A stretch of DNA of 64,000 bases from Rhodanobacter humi (lineage in GTDB: Bacteria > Pseudomonadota > Gammaproteobacteria > Xanthomonadales > Rhodanobacteraceae). Positions within the stretch are counted from its first letter, which is position 1. Each line of letters starts with the position of its first letter. Positions 16,885 through 27,018 of this stretch are shown here, in pieces. A program made the translations under genes and the position numbers. The stretch lies in assembly GCF_041107455.1 (NCBI RefSeq), contig NZ_JBGBPY010000001.1, positions 3,658,001 through 3,722,000 on the forward strand, read 5' to 3'. The notes beneath the pieces were generated by a model. The model was not told the DNA's origin. It ran no database searches and saw only the letters and a list, made by a program, of their open reading frames with translations.

Positions 16885-18387
16885 TCAGCGCTTGCCGCCG
16901 AAGATGCCGCCCAGCACGCCGCGCAGGATCTGCCGGCCGAGCTGGTTGCCCATGGTGCGCACCACTTGTTTGCCCATGGTCTCGATCATGCCTTGCCGGC
17001 GCTTGGTGCCGAACAGTGCGTCGTGCACGGCGCCGCTCCAGGCCGAGCCGCCGTTGCCGTCTTTCGCCGGCGTTCCGGCGGCGACGGCGTTCGCATCGGC
17101 GGCCTTGTCTTCCGCGCGCTTGGCGAGGATCTCGGCGGCGGACTCGCGGTTCACCGGCGTGTCGTACTTGCCGCCCACCGGCGAGCGCTGGCGCACGGTG
17201 GCGCGTTCGGCGTCGGCGATCGCGCCGATGCGGCAGCACGGCGCGGTCACCAGCACCTGCTCCACCGGCGAAGGTACGCCGCCGTCGCGCAGGGTGGAGG
17301 CCAGCGCCTCGCCCACGCCGAGCTGGCCGATCGCCGCGGTGACGTCGAGTTTCGGGTTCGGCGCGAAGGTCTGCGCCGCGGCCTTCACCGCCTTCTGGTC
17401 GCGCGGGGTGAACGCGCGCAGCGCGTGCTGCACGCGGTTGCCGAGCTGGCCCAGGATGTTCGCGGGCACGTCGTCGGGGTTCTGCGAGCAGAAGTACACG
17501 CCCACGCCCTTGGAGCGGATCAGCCGCACCACCTGCTCCACGCGCTGCAGCAGCGCCGGCGGCGCGTCGTCGAACAGCAGGTGCGCCTCGTCGAAGAAGA
17601 ACACCAGTTTCGGCTGGTCGAGGTCGCCCACTTCGGGCAACTGCTCGAACAGCTCGGACAGCAGCCACAGCAGGAAGGTGGAGTAGAGCCGGGGCTTCAG
17701 GATCAGCTGATCGGCGGCGAGGATGTTGATGACACCGCGGCCGCTCATGTCCTGGCGCATCAGGTCGGCCAGTTCCAGCGCGGGCTCGCCGAAGAAGGCG
17801 TTGGCGCCATCCTGCTCCAGCTGCAGCAGGGCGCGCTGCACGGCGGCGAGGCTGGTCTTGCCGATCAGGCCGTAGTGGGCGGAGATGTCCTTGCTGTTGT
17901 CCGCCGCGAAGGCGAGCAGGGCGCGCAGGTCGTCCAGGTCCAGCAGCAGCCAGCCGTTGTCGTCGGCCAGCTTGAACACGATCTCCAGCACGCCCTGCTG
18001 GGTGTCGTTCAACTCCAGCACGCGGCCGAGCAGGGCGGGACCCATCTCGCTCACGGTGGCGCGCACCGGGTGGCCCAGTTTGCCGTAGAGATCCCAGAAG
18101 ATCACCGGGTTGGCCTGTGGCTTCCAGTCGGCGAGCTGCAGCTTGGCAAGCCGCGCCTTGAGCCTGTCGCCCGGCTCGCCCGCGGCCATCGCCAGGCCGG
18201 CGAGGTCGCCCTTGGCGTCGGCAAGGAAGCAGGGCACGCCCAGCTTCGAGAAGCCTTCGGCCAGCACCATCAGCGAGACGGATTTGCCGGTGCCGGTGGC
18301 GCCGGCAATCATGCCGTGGCGGTTGCCGTAGCGCGGTTCGAGCACGACGCTGGCTTGGTCATTGCGGCCGATCAGGATGTCGGTCAT
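16885..18387 (-). CDS. HerA-like ATPase of the YjgR/DUF853 family
   Basis: 500-residue cytosolic P-loop ATPase. Walker A is GATGTGKS at about residues 29-36; Walker B is KLVFFFDEAHLLF; the sensor-type CSQNPDDVP follows. This order matches E. coli YjgR (DUF853). The C-terminal 60 residues are Gly/Arg-rich and end GGIFGGKR, another family trait. Biological role unknown; HerA/FtsK relatives translocate DNA. It begins a minus-strand chain with two membrane proteins and greB. Confidence 0.88.
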   Translation of the reverse strand: MTDILIGRNDQASVVLEPRYGNRHGMIAGATGTGKSVSLMVLAEGFSKLGVPCFLADAKGDLAGLAMAAGEPGDRLKARLAKLQLADWKPQANPVIFWDLYGKLGHPVRATVSEMGPALLGRVLELNDTQQGVLEIVFKLADDNGWLLLDLDDLRALLAFAADNSKDISAHYGLIGKTSLAAVQRALLQLEQDGANAFFGEPALELADLMRQDMSGRGVINILAADQLILKPRLYSTFLLWLLSELFEQLPEVGDLDQPKLVFFFDEAHLLFDDAPPALLQRVEQVVRLIRSKGVGVYFCSQNPDDVPANILGQLGNRVQHALRAFTPRDQKAVKAAAQTFAPNPKLDVTAAIGQLGVGEALASTLRDGGVPSPVEQVLVTAPCCRIGAIADAERATVRQRSPVGGKYDTPVNRESAAEILAKRAEDKAADANAVAAGTPAKDGNGGSAWSGAVHDALFGTKRRQGMIETMGKQVVRTMGNQLGRQILRGVLGGIFGGKR

Positions 18388-18504
18388 GGGAGTCCCTTCG
18401 TTGCGGTCGAATCCGATTGTAGCCAGCCGTTGCCGAAGATCGGTTCATTGAGTCCGTCGGTGCCGCGGGCTATGGTGTCCGCTTTTCGTCGGATGGTTTT
18501 GCTC

Positions 18505-19974
18505 ATGCGGTCTGTTCGTGTCGTTCGATCCCTGCGCCTGGCGCCGCTGGCGGCGGCCTTCGGCTTGCTGGCCGCCTGTGCAGGCACGGGCGGCAGCAAG
18601 CCGCCGGCGACGGTGGCTGCGCTGTACATCCGGCTCGACCAGGCCACCCAGGGTTACCAGGCCGCGCTGCAGCAGATCCGCGCCGGCAACGACGCGGCAG
18701 GACAGCAGACGCTGGGCCAGGCGCTGGACACGCTGAAGAGCGCCTCGGTCCAGTGCGGCAGCACCGCCGGTTGCGACCCGCAACGCTTCTTCTCCGCCTA
18801 CGATCGCATGTTGCGTCTCAAGGACGGCAGCTTCATCGGCGACGAGAGTCCCGACGACGAACCGCAGACCGGCATGGCGCTGGACCAGCGCGGCGCAGCG
18901 GCCCTGCCCGAGGCGCAGCGCAGCGTGACCCTGTTGCACGGCCAGAAGCTGTCCGAGCTGATCGCGATGAACGGCGCGGTGAAGGCCGCCTTGCAGATGT
19001 GGCTGACCCAGTGGCGGCCGAACCTGATCGATGCCTGGATCAACTACCAGTACCTGCGCAGCGAGATGTGGCCGCAGTACAAGAACGCCGACCTGCCCGA
19101 GGCGCTGCTGTTCGGCATCATGGCCAAGGAGTCCGGCGGCAAGGTGCATGCGGTGTCGCGCTCCGGCGCGGCCGGCCCGCTGCAGTTCATGTACGCCACC
19201 GGCATGCGTTTCGGCCTCACCAACTACAACGGCTTCGACCTGCGCTTCGATCCGGCCGCCTCGGCGCGCGCCAACGCCGAGTACATGAACGAGCAGCTCA
19301 AGGTGTTCAACGACAACCTGGAGCTGACGCTGGCGGCCTACAACGGCGGCGAAGGGCGCATGAAGCGGCTGGTGGGGCCGGATACCTCGGTGAGCTTCTA
19401 CGACCCGCGCATCTACGGCCAGTTGTCGCAGGAGACCCGCGACTACGTGCCCTCGGTACTGGCGGCGGCGTGGCTGTTCCTGCATCCGGACAGCTACAAC
19501 CTGCGCTTCCCGAAGATCGACGGCGTACCCGGCAGCATCACGCTGAAGCGAGCCGCCTCGCTCGACGAGCTCACCGTGTGCCTCGGTTCGGCGGGCGGCA
19601 TGGAGGAGGGCTGGTTCCGTACCTTGCGCAACCTCAACCCGCGGCTGGACCCGCAGCAGGAGCAGCCGGCCGGCGCGGTGCTGCAGGTGCCGAAGCTGCT
19701 GGAGCATTCCTACGCCTCGCGCTGCGTGGACGGGCCGTGGCCGATCCTCGCCGCCGACCTGCACAACGCGGCCGCGCCGGTGGTGGCCGCTCCGCCGCCG
19801 CCACCGCCCAGCCCTGCGAAGATTCGTCGCTACAAGGTGCGCCACGGCGACACCCTGGTCGGCATCGTGCGCCAGCTGCGCTGCTCCAGCGTGCAGGAGC
19901 TTGCCGAGATGAACCACCTGCGCCACCACCATATCTCGGTGGGGCAGGAGTTGAAGGTGCCGGAGTGCCGCTGA
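18505..19974 (+). CDS. Lytic transglycosylase with C-terminal LysM (MltD-like lipoprotein)
   Basis: Cleaves the MurNAc-GlcNAc bond of peptidoglycan, leaving 1,6-anhydro ends. 489 residues. The lipobox LLAAC at about residue 24 anchors it to the outer membrane. The SLT domain has the catalytic Glu in AKESGG, followed by GAAGPLQFMYATG and LAAYNGGEG. A Pro-rich linker (PPPPPPPS) leads to one LysM domain, YKVRHGDTLVGIVRQ to the end. ATG 18505 is picked; two earlier in-frame ATGs (18472, 18493) would lengthen the signal. Confidence 0.9.
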   Translation: MRSVRVVRSLRLAPLAAAFGLLAACAGTGGSKPPATVAALYIRLDQATQGYQAALQQIRAGNDAAGQQTLGQALDTLKSASVQCGSTAGCDPQRFFSAYDRMLRLKDGSFIGDESPDDEPQTGMALDQRGAAALPEAQRSVTLLHGQKLSELIAMNGAVKAALQMWLTQWRPNLIDAWINYQYLRSEMWPQYKNADLPEALLFGIMAKESGGKVHAVSRSGAAGPLQFMYATGMRFGLTNYNGFDLRFDPAASARANAEYMNEQLKVFNDNLELTLAAYNGGEGRMKRLVGPDTSVSFYDPRIYGQLSQETRDYVPSVLAAAWLFLHPDSYNLRFPKIDGVPGSITLKRAASLDELTVCLGSAGGMEEGWFRTLRNLNPRLDPQQEQPAGAVLQVPKLLEHSYASRCVDGPWPILAADLHNAAAPVVAAPPPPPPSPAKIRRYKVRHGDTLVGIVRQLRCSSVQELAEMNHLRHHHISVGQELKVPECR

Positions 19975-19996
19975 GCCGCCGTCCGGCGACTGACGC

Positions 19997-20434
19997 TCAG
20001 GCGGTGGCGCCGACGCGCATCCACTCCTTGACCGGGTCGGCCGGGCGATGCAGGCGCTTCAGCTCGTTCAGCAGCCGCAGCACCGCCAGGTGCTGCAGCT
20101 GCAGGCGATCCTGTGGCGAGTGCTTGGTCTCGTGGTAGGCCACGGCCAGCCACAGCGCGATGCCGCGCAGCGCCACCTCGGGATTGTCCGAACGTGCCCG
20201 CTCGTAGCCGGCGCCGGTGCCCTGACCCCAAGGCAGGTAGCGCGCCTCCGGCGAGGTGCCGTACAGGTGCGGGTATTCGCTGCGCGAAGCCTGGCCGATT
20301 TCGCGCAGGGTGAGCACGCTCAACTGGGCGCGGCTGCGCTGGGGCAGGGCACGCACGCTGCGCTCGATCTCGCGCAACTGGCGGGTGAGCTGGTGTGCAC
20401 GGAGGAAGGCGATGGCCGGGCTGAGCAGCTGCAT
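19997..20434 (-). CDS. Conserved hypothetical protein
   Basis: I do not recognise this 145-residue protein. It is soluble, helical and basic. ATG 20434 has GAGGA in front, making it a better start than in-frame codons further upstream. Two features stand out: WLAVAYHETKHSPQDRLQLQHL in the middle, whose His-Glu-x-x-His pattern (YHETKH) is suggestive of a metal site but is not a known family motif, and an Arg/Leu-rich N-terminus. It converges with the transglycosylase gene, 22 bases apart. Confidence 0.6.
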   Translation of the reverse strand: MQLLSPAIAFLRAHQLTRQLREIERSVRALPQRSRAQLSVLTLREIGQASRSEYPHLYGTSPEARYLPWGQGTGAGYERARSDNPEVALRGIALWLAVAYHETKHSPQDRLQLQHLAVLRLLNELKRLHRPADPVKEWMRVGATA

Positions 20435-20537
20435 GGAATCCTCGTCCCCTGACACCGCGACAGGTGCGGCAATGGCGGGAGGATAGTGGGCGGCTGGCAC
20501 ATGAGGCGCCCAATGCGTCACAAAATGACGTGTCGCG

Positions 20538-21386
20538 TCAGTTTGTGCGCGCGAGTTGCCCCAGTCGCTGGCCCACCTGCACGGCCTGCTGCGGTTCGAG
20601 CGCATCCAGCTCGGTCACGCCTTCGGGCAGCAGCACGATCACGGTGGAGCCCATGTTGAAGCGTGCCATCTCGGCGAAGCGCGCCAACGTGACGTTCTGG
20701 CCAGCGAAGGACTTGCGCCGGATCGACGACGCGTAGGGCGGAATCACCAGCCCGTCCCACACCGTGGCCACCGAGGACACCAGGATCGCGCCCACCATCA
20801 ACACCACGAACGGGCCGTGTTCGCCCTCGAAATGGCAGACCAGCCGCTCGTTGCGCGCGAACAGCCGCGGAATCGCCGCCACCGCGAACGGTGCCACGCT
20901 GAAGATGCGCCCCGGCACGTGCACGGTTTCCTTCAGCGTGCCGGCCAGCGGCATGTGCACGCGGTGGTAGTCGCGCGGCGACAGGTACACGGTGACGAAG
21001 CGGCCGTTGCGGTAGGGTGCGGCGGCAGCCTCGTCGCCCAGCAGTTCCGCGGCGCTGTAGTCCTGACCCTTGGCCTGGAAGATGCGCCCGTCGACGATCC
21101 GTCCGGCCTGGCTGATGCGGCCATCGGCGGGCGAGAGCAGGGCGGCCGGATCGGCATCGACCGTGCGCGCACCGGGCTTCAGCTTGCGGGTGAAGAAGGC
21201 GTTGAAGTGCTGGTAGGCGAAGGGATCCGGTTGCGCCGCCTCGGCCATGTTCACGCCGTAGTTGCGCACGATGGTGCCGATCAGCCAGTTCTTCCACGGC
21301 GCGAAGGTCCAGCGTGTGCCCCAGTAGACCAGGCGCGACAGGAAGCGGTGCGGAAGGATGTATTGCAGCAGGATCTTGAAAGTCAT
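20538..21386 (-). CDS. psd: Phosphatidylserine decarboxylase proenzyme
   Basis: Makes phosphatidylethanolamine from phosphatidylserine at the inner membrane. 282 residues. The self-cleavage site that generates the pyruvoyl cofactor is MGST (usual form LGST), in FNMGSTVIVLLP near residue 250; cleavage falls between Gly and Ser. Catalytic-core motifs LSPADGRI and SPRDYHRVHMP are present. ATG 21386 starts MTFKILLQYILPHRFLSRL, the normal family N-terminus. Confidence 0.95.
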   Translation of the reverse strand: MTFKILLQYILPHRFLSRLVYWGTRWTFAPWKNWLIGTIVRNYGVNMAEAAQPDPFAYQHFNAFFTRKLKPGARTVDADPAALLSPADGRISQAGRIVDGRIFQAKGQDYSAAELLGDEAAAAPYRNGRFVTVYLSPRDYHRVHMPLAGTLKETVHVPGRIFSVAPFAVAAIPRLFARNERLVCHFEGEHGPFVVLMVGAILVSSVATVWDGLVIPPYASSIRRKSFAGQNVTLARFAEMARFNMGSTVIVLLPEGVTELDALEPQQAVQVGQRLGQLARTN

Positions 21387-21412
21387 CCGGCGAAGTATAC
21401 GGGGCGCGGGCT

Positions 21413-21418
21413 TATAAT
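21413..21418 (+). promoter_or_regulatory. -10 element for prmB
   Basis: A consensus TATAAT lies 31 bases before the prmB GTG start, between the divergent psd and prmB genes. No convincing -35 accompanies it. Confidence 0.4.
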
Positions 21419-21448
21419 CGCCGGCCAACTTGCCGCCATCGAACCGCC

Positions 21449-22369
21449 GTGACCGCCGAACTCGCCACCATCATCGATTTCATCCGCTACGGCGCCAGCC
21501 GCTTCTCGGCGGCCGGGCTGACCTTCGGCCACAGCCACGACAACCCGATCGACGAGGCCACCCACCTGGTACTGGCCAGCCTGCACCTGCCGCCGGACAT
21601 CCCGCCGGCCTACGGCGCGGGCCGGCTCACGTCCGAGGAGCGTACGAGCGTGCTGGCGCTGATCGAGCGCCGCGTCAACGAGCGCCTGCCGGTGGCCTAC
21701 CTCGTCGGCGAAACCTGGTTCGCGGGGCTGAAGTTCAAGAGCGACCGCCGCGCCCTGGTACCGCGCTCGCCGATTGCCGAACTGATCGAGTCGGGCTTCG
21801 CGCCGTTTCTGGACGAGCGTCACGTGGAGCGCGCGCTGGACCTGTGCACGGGCTCGGGCTGCATCGGCATCGCGATGGCCGAGTACAACCCGGACTGGCG
21901 CGTGGACATCGTCGACATCAGCGACGAGGCGCTGGCGCTGGCGCGCGAGAACATCGTGTTCCAGCACGTCGAGTCGCGCGTCGAGGCGGTGAAGTCCGAC
22001 CTGTTCGAGGGCGTGCGCGGGCGCAGGTACGACCTGATCGTGTCGAACCCGCCCTACGTCACCGAGGACGAGTACACCGCGCTGCCCGGCGAATACGCCC
22101 ACGAACCCAAGCTGGGCCTCACCTCGGGCGAGGATGGTCTGGACATCTGCCTGCGCATCCTCGATGAAGCCGCCGACCTGCTGACCGACGATGGCTTGCT
22201 GATTGTCGAGGTGGGCGAGAGCGAGCACGCGCTGGCGGCGCTGCTGCCGGAAGTGCCGTTCGTGTGGATCGAGTTCAAGGTAGGGCAGATGGGCGTGTTC
22301 GCGCTGGAGCGACGCGACCTGATCGAGCACAAGGCGGCAATCCGTGCCGCCGCGGCCGCGCGCCGCTGA
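21449..22369 (+). CDS. prmB: Ribosomal protein L3 N5-glutamine methyltransferase PrmB
   Basis: SAM-dependent methylation of a Gln side chain in ribosomal protein L3 during 50S assembly. 306 residues. The SAM-binding LCTGSGCIGIAMAE and the catalytic NPPY (SNPPYVTEDE) are clear. The N-terminus with FGHSHDNPIDEATHLVLASL and a length above 300 match PrmB rather than the release-factor enzyme PrmC. GTG 21449 start. Together with aroC downstream this keeps the prmB-aroC order known from E. coli. Confidence 0.93.
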   Translation: MTAELATIIDFIRYGASRFSAAGLTFGHSHDNPIDEATHLVLASLHLPPDIPPAYGAGRLTSEERTSVLALIERRVNERLPVAYLVGETWFAGLKFKSDRRALVPRSPIAELIESGFAPFLDERHVERALDLCTGSGCIGIAMAEYNPDWRVDIVDISDEALALARENIVFQHVESRVEAVKSDLFEGVRGRRYDLIVSNPPYVTEDEYTALPGEYAHEPKLGLTSGEDGLDICLRILDEAADLLTDDGLLIVEVGESEHALAALLPEVPFVWIEFKVGQMGVFALERRDLIEHKAAIRAAAAARR

Positions 22370-22373
22370 GACC

Positions 22374-22928
22374 ATGGAACTCGAAACGGCGCGGCTGCGA
22401 CTGGATGCGCTGCGGGAGGGCGACGCCGAGGCCTTGTTCCGCTATCGCGCCGATCCCGAGGTTTGTCGTTATCAGAGCTGGCGCCCGGCCATCTTGGCCG
22501 ATGCCGGGCGTTTCATCAGCGGCCAGTCGGCGCTGACTGCACCTGCGCAAGGCCAGTGGTTCCAACGCGCGATCCGCCACAGCGACGACGGCGTGTTGAT
22601 CGGCGACGTCGGCTTCTGCCTTGCCGATGCACAAGCCGAATTCGGCATCACGCTGGCGCCCGCTGCTCAAGGCAACGGCTACGCCCGCGAGGCGCTGCAT
22701 GCGCTGTTCGGCTGGCTGTTCGGCGAGCTGGGCATTCATCGCGTGCATGCGTCGGTCGATCCGCGCAACGCACCAAGCATGGCGCTGCTGCTGGCGATGG
22801 GCATGCGCAAGGAAGCCCATTTCCGCGAAAGCCTGCGGTTCCATGGCGAGTGGGTCGACGATGTCGTCTTCGGGCTGCTGACCAGCGAATGGCTCGGCAA
22901 GGGCGCAGGAAATGCTGCATCGCGGTAA
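22374..22928 (+). CDS. GNAT family N-acetyltransferase (RimJ/RimL type)
   Basis: 184-residue acetyl-CoA-dependent acetyltransferase. The acetyl-CoA pyrophosphate loop is AAQGNGYAREAL (Q/RxxGxG/A pattern), and HRVHASVDPRNAPSMALLLAMGMRKEAHF is the usual C-terminal part of the RimJ/RimL group, here seen at about residues 123-152. It starts 4 bases after the prmB stop, so the two are likely co-transcribed; acetylation of a ribosomal protein or a small molecule is possible. Confidence 0.85.
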   Translation: MELETARLRLDALREGDAEALFRYRADPEVCRYQSWRPAILADAGRFISGQSALTAPAQGQWFQRAIRHSDDGVLIGDVGFCLADAQAEFGITLAPAAQGNGYAREALHALFGWLFGELGIHRVHASVDPRNAPSMALLLAMGMRKEAHFRESLRFHGEWVDDVVFGLLTSEWLGKGAGNAASR

Positions 22929-22961
22929 GCTGTGGGGGTTTCCCGCGGACGTCCAAATCCT

Positions 22962-24050
22962 GTGTCCAGCAATTCCTTCGGCAAGCTCTTCACCGTCACC
23001 ACCTTCGGCGAAAGCCACGGGCCGGCCATCGGCTGCGTGATCGATGGCTGTCCGCCGGGGCTGGCGATCACGCCGGAGGAATTCCGCCACGACCTCGATC
23101 GCCGTGCCACCGGCAAGAGCCGCCACACGTCGCAGCGACGCGAGGCGGACGAGGTGGAGATCCTGTCCGGGGTGTACGAGGGCAAGACCACCGGCACGCC
23201 GATCGCGCTCGTGATCCGCAACACCGACCAGCGCAGCAAGGACTACGGCGACATCGCCTCGACCTTCCGCCCCGGCCATGCCGACTACACCTACTGGCAG
23301 AAATACGGCATCCGCGACCCGCGCGGCGGCGGACGCTCCTCGGCGCGCGAAACCACCATGCGCGTGGCCGCCGCGGTGGTCGCGAAGAAATGGCTGGCCG
23401 AGCGCTACGGCGTGCGTGTGCGTGGCTACCTGGCGCAGCTGGGCAGCATCGCGCCGGCTGGCTTCGACTGGGATGCGGTCGAGCACAACCCGTTCTTCTG
23501 GCCCTGTGCCGAACAGGTGCCGGCGCTGGAAAAGGCCATGGACGCTTTGCGCAAGTCCGGCGATTCGGTGGGCGCGCGAGTGACCGTGGTGGCCGAGGGC
23601 GTGCCGCCGGGCTGGGGCGAGCCGATCTACGGCAAGCTGGACGGCGACCTCGCCAGCGCGCTGATGTCGATCAATGCGGTGAAGGGCGTGGAGATCGGCG
23701 ACGGCTTCGCCGCGGTCGCGCAGCATGGCAGCGAGCATCGCGACGAAATGCGTTTGGACGGCTTTACGTCCAATCATGCCGGTGGCATCCTTGGCGGCAT
23801 CAGCACGGGGCAGGCGGTGGTCGCCTCGATCGCGCTGAAGCCCACCTCCAGCATCCTGATCCCCGGCCACAGCGTGAACCTGGCCGGCGAGCCGGTCGAG
23901 GTGGTCACCAAGGGTCGACACGACCCCTGTGTCGGCATCCGTGCCACGCCGATCGCCGAGTCGATGATGGCGCTGGTGCTGTTGGACCATGCTTTGCGCC
24001 ACCGTGCGCAATGCGGCGACGTGGGCGTGGTGCAGCCGCGCATCGTCTGA
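22962..24050 (+). CDS. aroC: Chorismate synthase
   Basis: Final step of the shikimate pathway: EPSP to chorismate with reduced FMN. 362 residues. GTG 22962 gives (M)[19 protein letters not shown], the family start. The signature [14 protein letters not shown] and the FMN-binding [10 protein letters not shown] are present, along with [14 protein letters not shown]. Chorismate feeds the trp genes further along the window. Confidence 0.96.
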   Translation: MSSNSFGKLFTVTTFGESHGPAIGCVIDGCPPGLAITPEEFRHDLDRRATGKSRHTSQRREADEVEILSGVYEGKTTGTPIALVIRNTDQRSKDYGDIASTFRPGHADYTYWQKYGIRDPRGGGRSSARETTMRVAAAVVAKKWLAERYGVRVRGYLAQLGSIAPAGFDWDAVEHNPFFWPCAEQVPALEKAMDALRKSGDSVGARVTVVAEGVPPGWGEPIYGKLDGDLASALMSINAVKGVEIGDGFAAVAQHGSEHRDEMRLDGFTSNHAGGILGGISTGQAVVASIALKPTSSILIPGHSVNLAGEPVEVVTKGRHDPCVGIRATPIAESMMALVLLDHALRHRAQCGDVGVVQPRIV

Positions 24051-24070
24051 AGGCAGCCGGAGGATGGGTC

Positions 24071-24457
24071 ATGGTGACATTGTCGAAGCTTGAGCACGCC
24101 CCGTTGCGGGACGCCCTCAGCGACGCGATCCGTTACTGGGAGCGGCGCCGCATCGCCTTCAACCTGCTGTTGGCCGCCGTCGTTATCGGATGGGTCGTGG
24201 CGGCCTGGCCGTACTTCCGCGCCGCGCTGACGTTTGAACCGGTGCTGGCGCTGGTCGTGCTGGCGGTGCTGGCCAATGCCTGTTACTGCGCGGCCTACCT
24301 GGTCGACTTGCCGATGCAGTGCTCGGCGTACCGGGCGGCCTGGCGCCGTCGGCGCTGGATGCTGTGGACGTTCGGCACCCTGTTCGCGATGGCCTTGGCG
24401 TACTACTGGATGGCCGACGAGATCTATCCCGCCGTGCGCGCCATGGCGGGGGCGTGA
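24071..24457 (+). CDS. Small integral membrane protein
   Basis: 128 residues, three predicted transmembrane segments (about residues 30-48, 55-77, 95-113), basic loops. No recognised motif. It sits 20 bases after aroC and 3 bases before the hydroxyacid dehydrogenase gene, so it is carried in the same operon. Function unknown. Confidence 0.7.
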   Translation: MVTLSKLEHAPLRDALSDAIRYWERRRIAFNLLLAAVVIGWVVAAWPYFRAALTFEPVLALVVLAVLANACYCAAYLVDLPMQCSAYRAAWRRRRWMLWTFGTLFAMALAYYWMADEIYPAVRAMAGA

Positions 24458-24460
24458 CGG

Positions 24461-25492
24461 ATGCCGATGCGGCCGCGTGTATGGGTCTCGCGCCCCACCT
24501 TCGATGACGTGATCGCGCGGCTGCAGCCGCATTTCGAGGTGAGGGCCGAGTCGGTGGAGACGAAGTTCGGCCCGGCCGAGCTGGCTGCGAAGCTGGCCGA
24601 TTGCGACGCCGCCATCGTGGGCCTGAAGGAGCGCGTGGGCGCGGCCGAGCTGGCGGGCGCGAAGCGCTTGCGCATCGTGGCCAACCTCGCCGTGGGCCAT
24701 GACAATCTCGACCTCGCCGCGCTCGGTGCCGCCGGGATCGCGGCCAGCAACACCGCCGACGTGCTCAACGAGAGCGTGGCCGACTACGCCTGGGCGCTGC
24801 TGCTGGGCGCGTCGCGGCGCATGGGTGCCGCCGAGCGCTGGCTGCGCGCGGGGCATTGGCACACCACCGAATTCAAGGGCTGGCTGGGCACCGACGTGCG
24901 CGGTCGCACGCTGGGCATCCTGGGCATGGGTCGCATCGGCCAGGCGATCGCGCGGCGCGCGCAGGGTTTCGGCATGCCGGTGCTCTATCACAACCGCTCG
25001 CGCCTGCCCGAGGCCGTCGAGCGCGAATGCCACGCCCGCCTCGTGGACAAGACCACCCTGCTGTGCGAGTCCGACTGCCTCATGCTGGTGCTGCCGTTGA
25101 CGCCGGAAACCCGCCACGCCATCGGCGCCGCCGAGCTGGCGCAGATGAAGCCCGCTGCGGTGCTGGTGAACGTGGCGCGCGGTGGCATCGTGGACGACGC
25201 GGCGCTGGCCGCCGCGTTGCGCGAAGGCCGGCTCGCCGCCGCCGGCCTGGACGTGTTCGAAGGCGAGCCGCGGGTGCATCCGGACCTGCTCGCGCTCGAC
25301 AACGTGCTGCTCAGCCCGCATATCGCCAGTGCCACGACCGATACCCGTCGCGCGATGACCACCGTGGCTGTGGACAATGTGCTGGCGTTTTTCGGCCACG
25401 GCCCGCACGCGGGACATCCGCCGAACCTGCTGAACCCCGAAGCGCTGGCCTTGGCCGGCGTGACCTTCCCCACCCACCCTAAACTTACCTAG
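24461..25492 (+). CDS. D-2-hydroxyacid dehydrogenase (glyoxylate/hydroxypyruvate reductase-like)
   Basis: NAD(P)H-dependent reductase of 2-keto acids, 343 residues. The Rossmann motif is GILGMGRIGQAIA (GxGxxG), and the catalytic set is Arg in NVARGGIVDD, Glu in FEGEP and His in SPHIAS. It resembles GhrB-type glyoxylate/hydroxypyruvate reductases. Placed between aroC and asd with almost no gaps. 4-phosphoerythronate dehydrogenase (PdxB) is an alternative but PdxB is longer. Confidence 0.88.
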   Translation: MPMRPRVWVSRPTFDDVIARLQPHFEVRAESVETKFGPAELAAKLADCDAAIVGLKERVGAAELAGAKRLRIVANLAVGHDNLDLAALGAAGIAASNTADVLNESVADYAWALLLGASRRMGAAERWLRAGHWHTTEFKGWLGTDVRGRTLGILGMGRIGQAIARRAQGFGMPVLYHNRSRLPEAVERECHARLVDKTTLLCESDCLMLVLPLTPETRHAIGAAELAQMKPAAVLVNVARGGIVDDAALAAALREGRLAAAGLDVFEGEPRVHPDLLALDNVLLSPHIASATTDTRRAMTTVAVDNVLAFFGHGPHAGHPPNLLNPEALALAGVTFPTHPKLT

Positions 25493-25506
25493 AAGAGCCG
25501 CACCCG

Positions 25507-26531
<1,025 letters not shown>

Positions 26532-26535
<4 letters not shown>

Positions 26536-26828
26536 GGCGCGGCCTGTACTGGCTGGCGCTGGCCGGGGTGCTGGCGGTCACGCCGCTGTGGGCACGCGCG
26601 CAGCAGTCCACCGGCACCCATGCCTCCAAGGCCGTGCGCAAGCAGACGGCTGCAGTGGCCCGGCAGCGTGCCGAGGTGCAGCGCCTGCAGCGCGACGTCG
26701 CCGCACAGGAGTCCGGCAGTCGCGCGGCCGCCGAGCGGCTCAAGCAGCGGGACGCGGAAATCGCCGAACTGCAGCGACAGCTGCAGACGGCACAGCAGTC
26801 CGGGGCGGCCGCCGGCAAGGGCCGCTGA
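26532..26828 (+). CDS. Small exported coiled-coil protein
   Basis: 98 residues, GTG start inside the asd stop codon (GTGA). A signal peptide (MRRGLYWLALAGVLAVTP..., cleavage near ARA-QQ at about residue 24) precedes one continuous predicted coiled coil, rich in Gln, Arg, Ala and Glu, ending in a Gly/Ala tail. Such small periplasmic coiled coils often accompany cell-envelope genes. The next gene, fimV, is 190 bases on. Function not recognised. Confidence 0.65.
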
Positions 26829-26914
26829 GGGGGAGGGGCGCCGAACGTTCTCCGGGCCTTTGGCAGGTTCTGGAATGCGCGACAGCAATACGTCGCAAGT
26901 CTGCGATCCTGCTA

Positions 26915-26943
26915 TTGTTGATCCGTCCGCATCTCACTAAAGT
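26915..26943 (+). promoter_or_regulatory. fimV: Candidate fimV promoter
   Basis: TTGTTG at 26915-26920 and TAAAGT at 26938-26943 with a 17-base spacer. The leader then holds TGGCGC/GCGCCA arms that can form a hairpin before the Shine-Dalgarno run GGGGGAA. Confidence 0.35.
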
Positions 26944-27018
26944 GGCGCCTCGTCCGGGCGAAGCGCCATCATCGTGGTGGCCTTACCTGACGCCAAGGCT
27001 TGTTCGGGGGAACGCGTG

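Noticed and set aside
15268-19974. Very long plus-strand open frame (over 1500 codons)
   Set aside because: Its first two thirds are the antisense shadow of the minus-strand ATPase and membrane genes in GC-rich DNA; only the part from 18505 is real.
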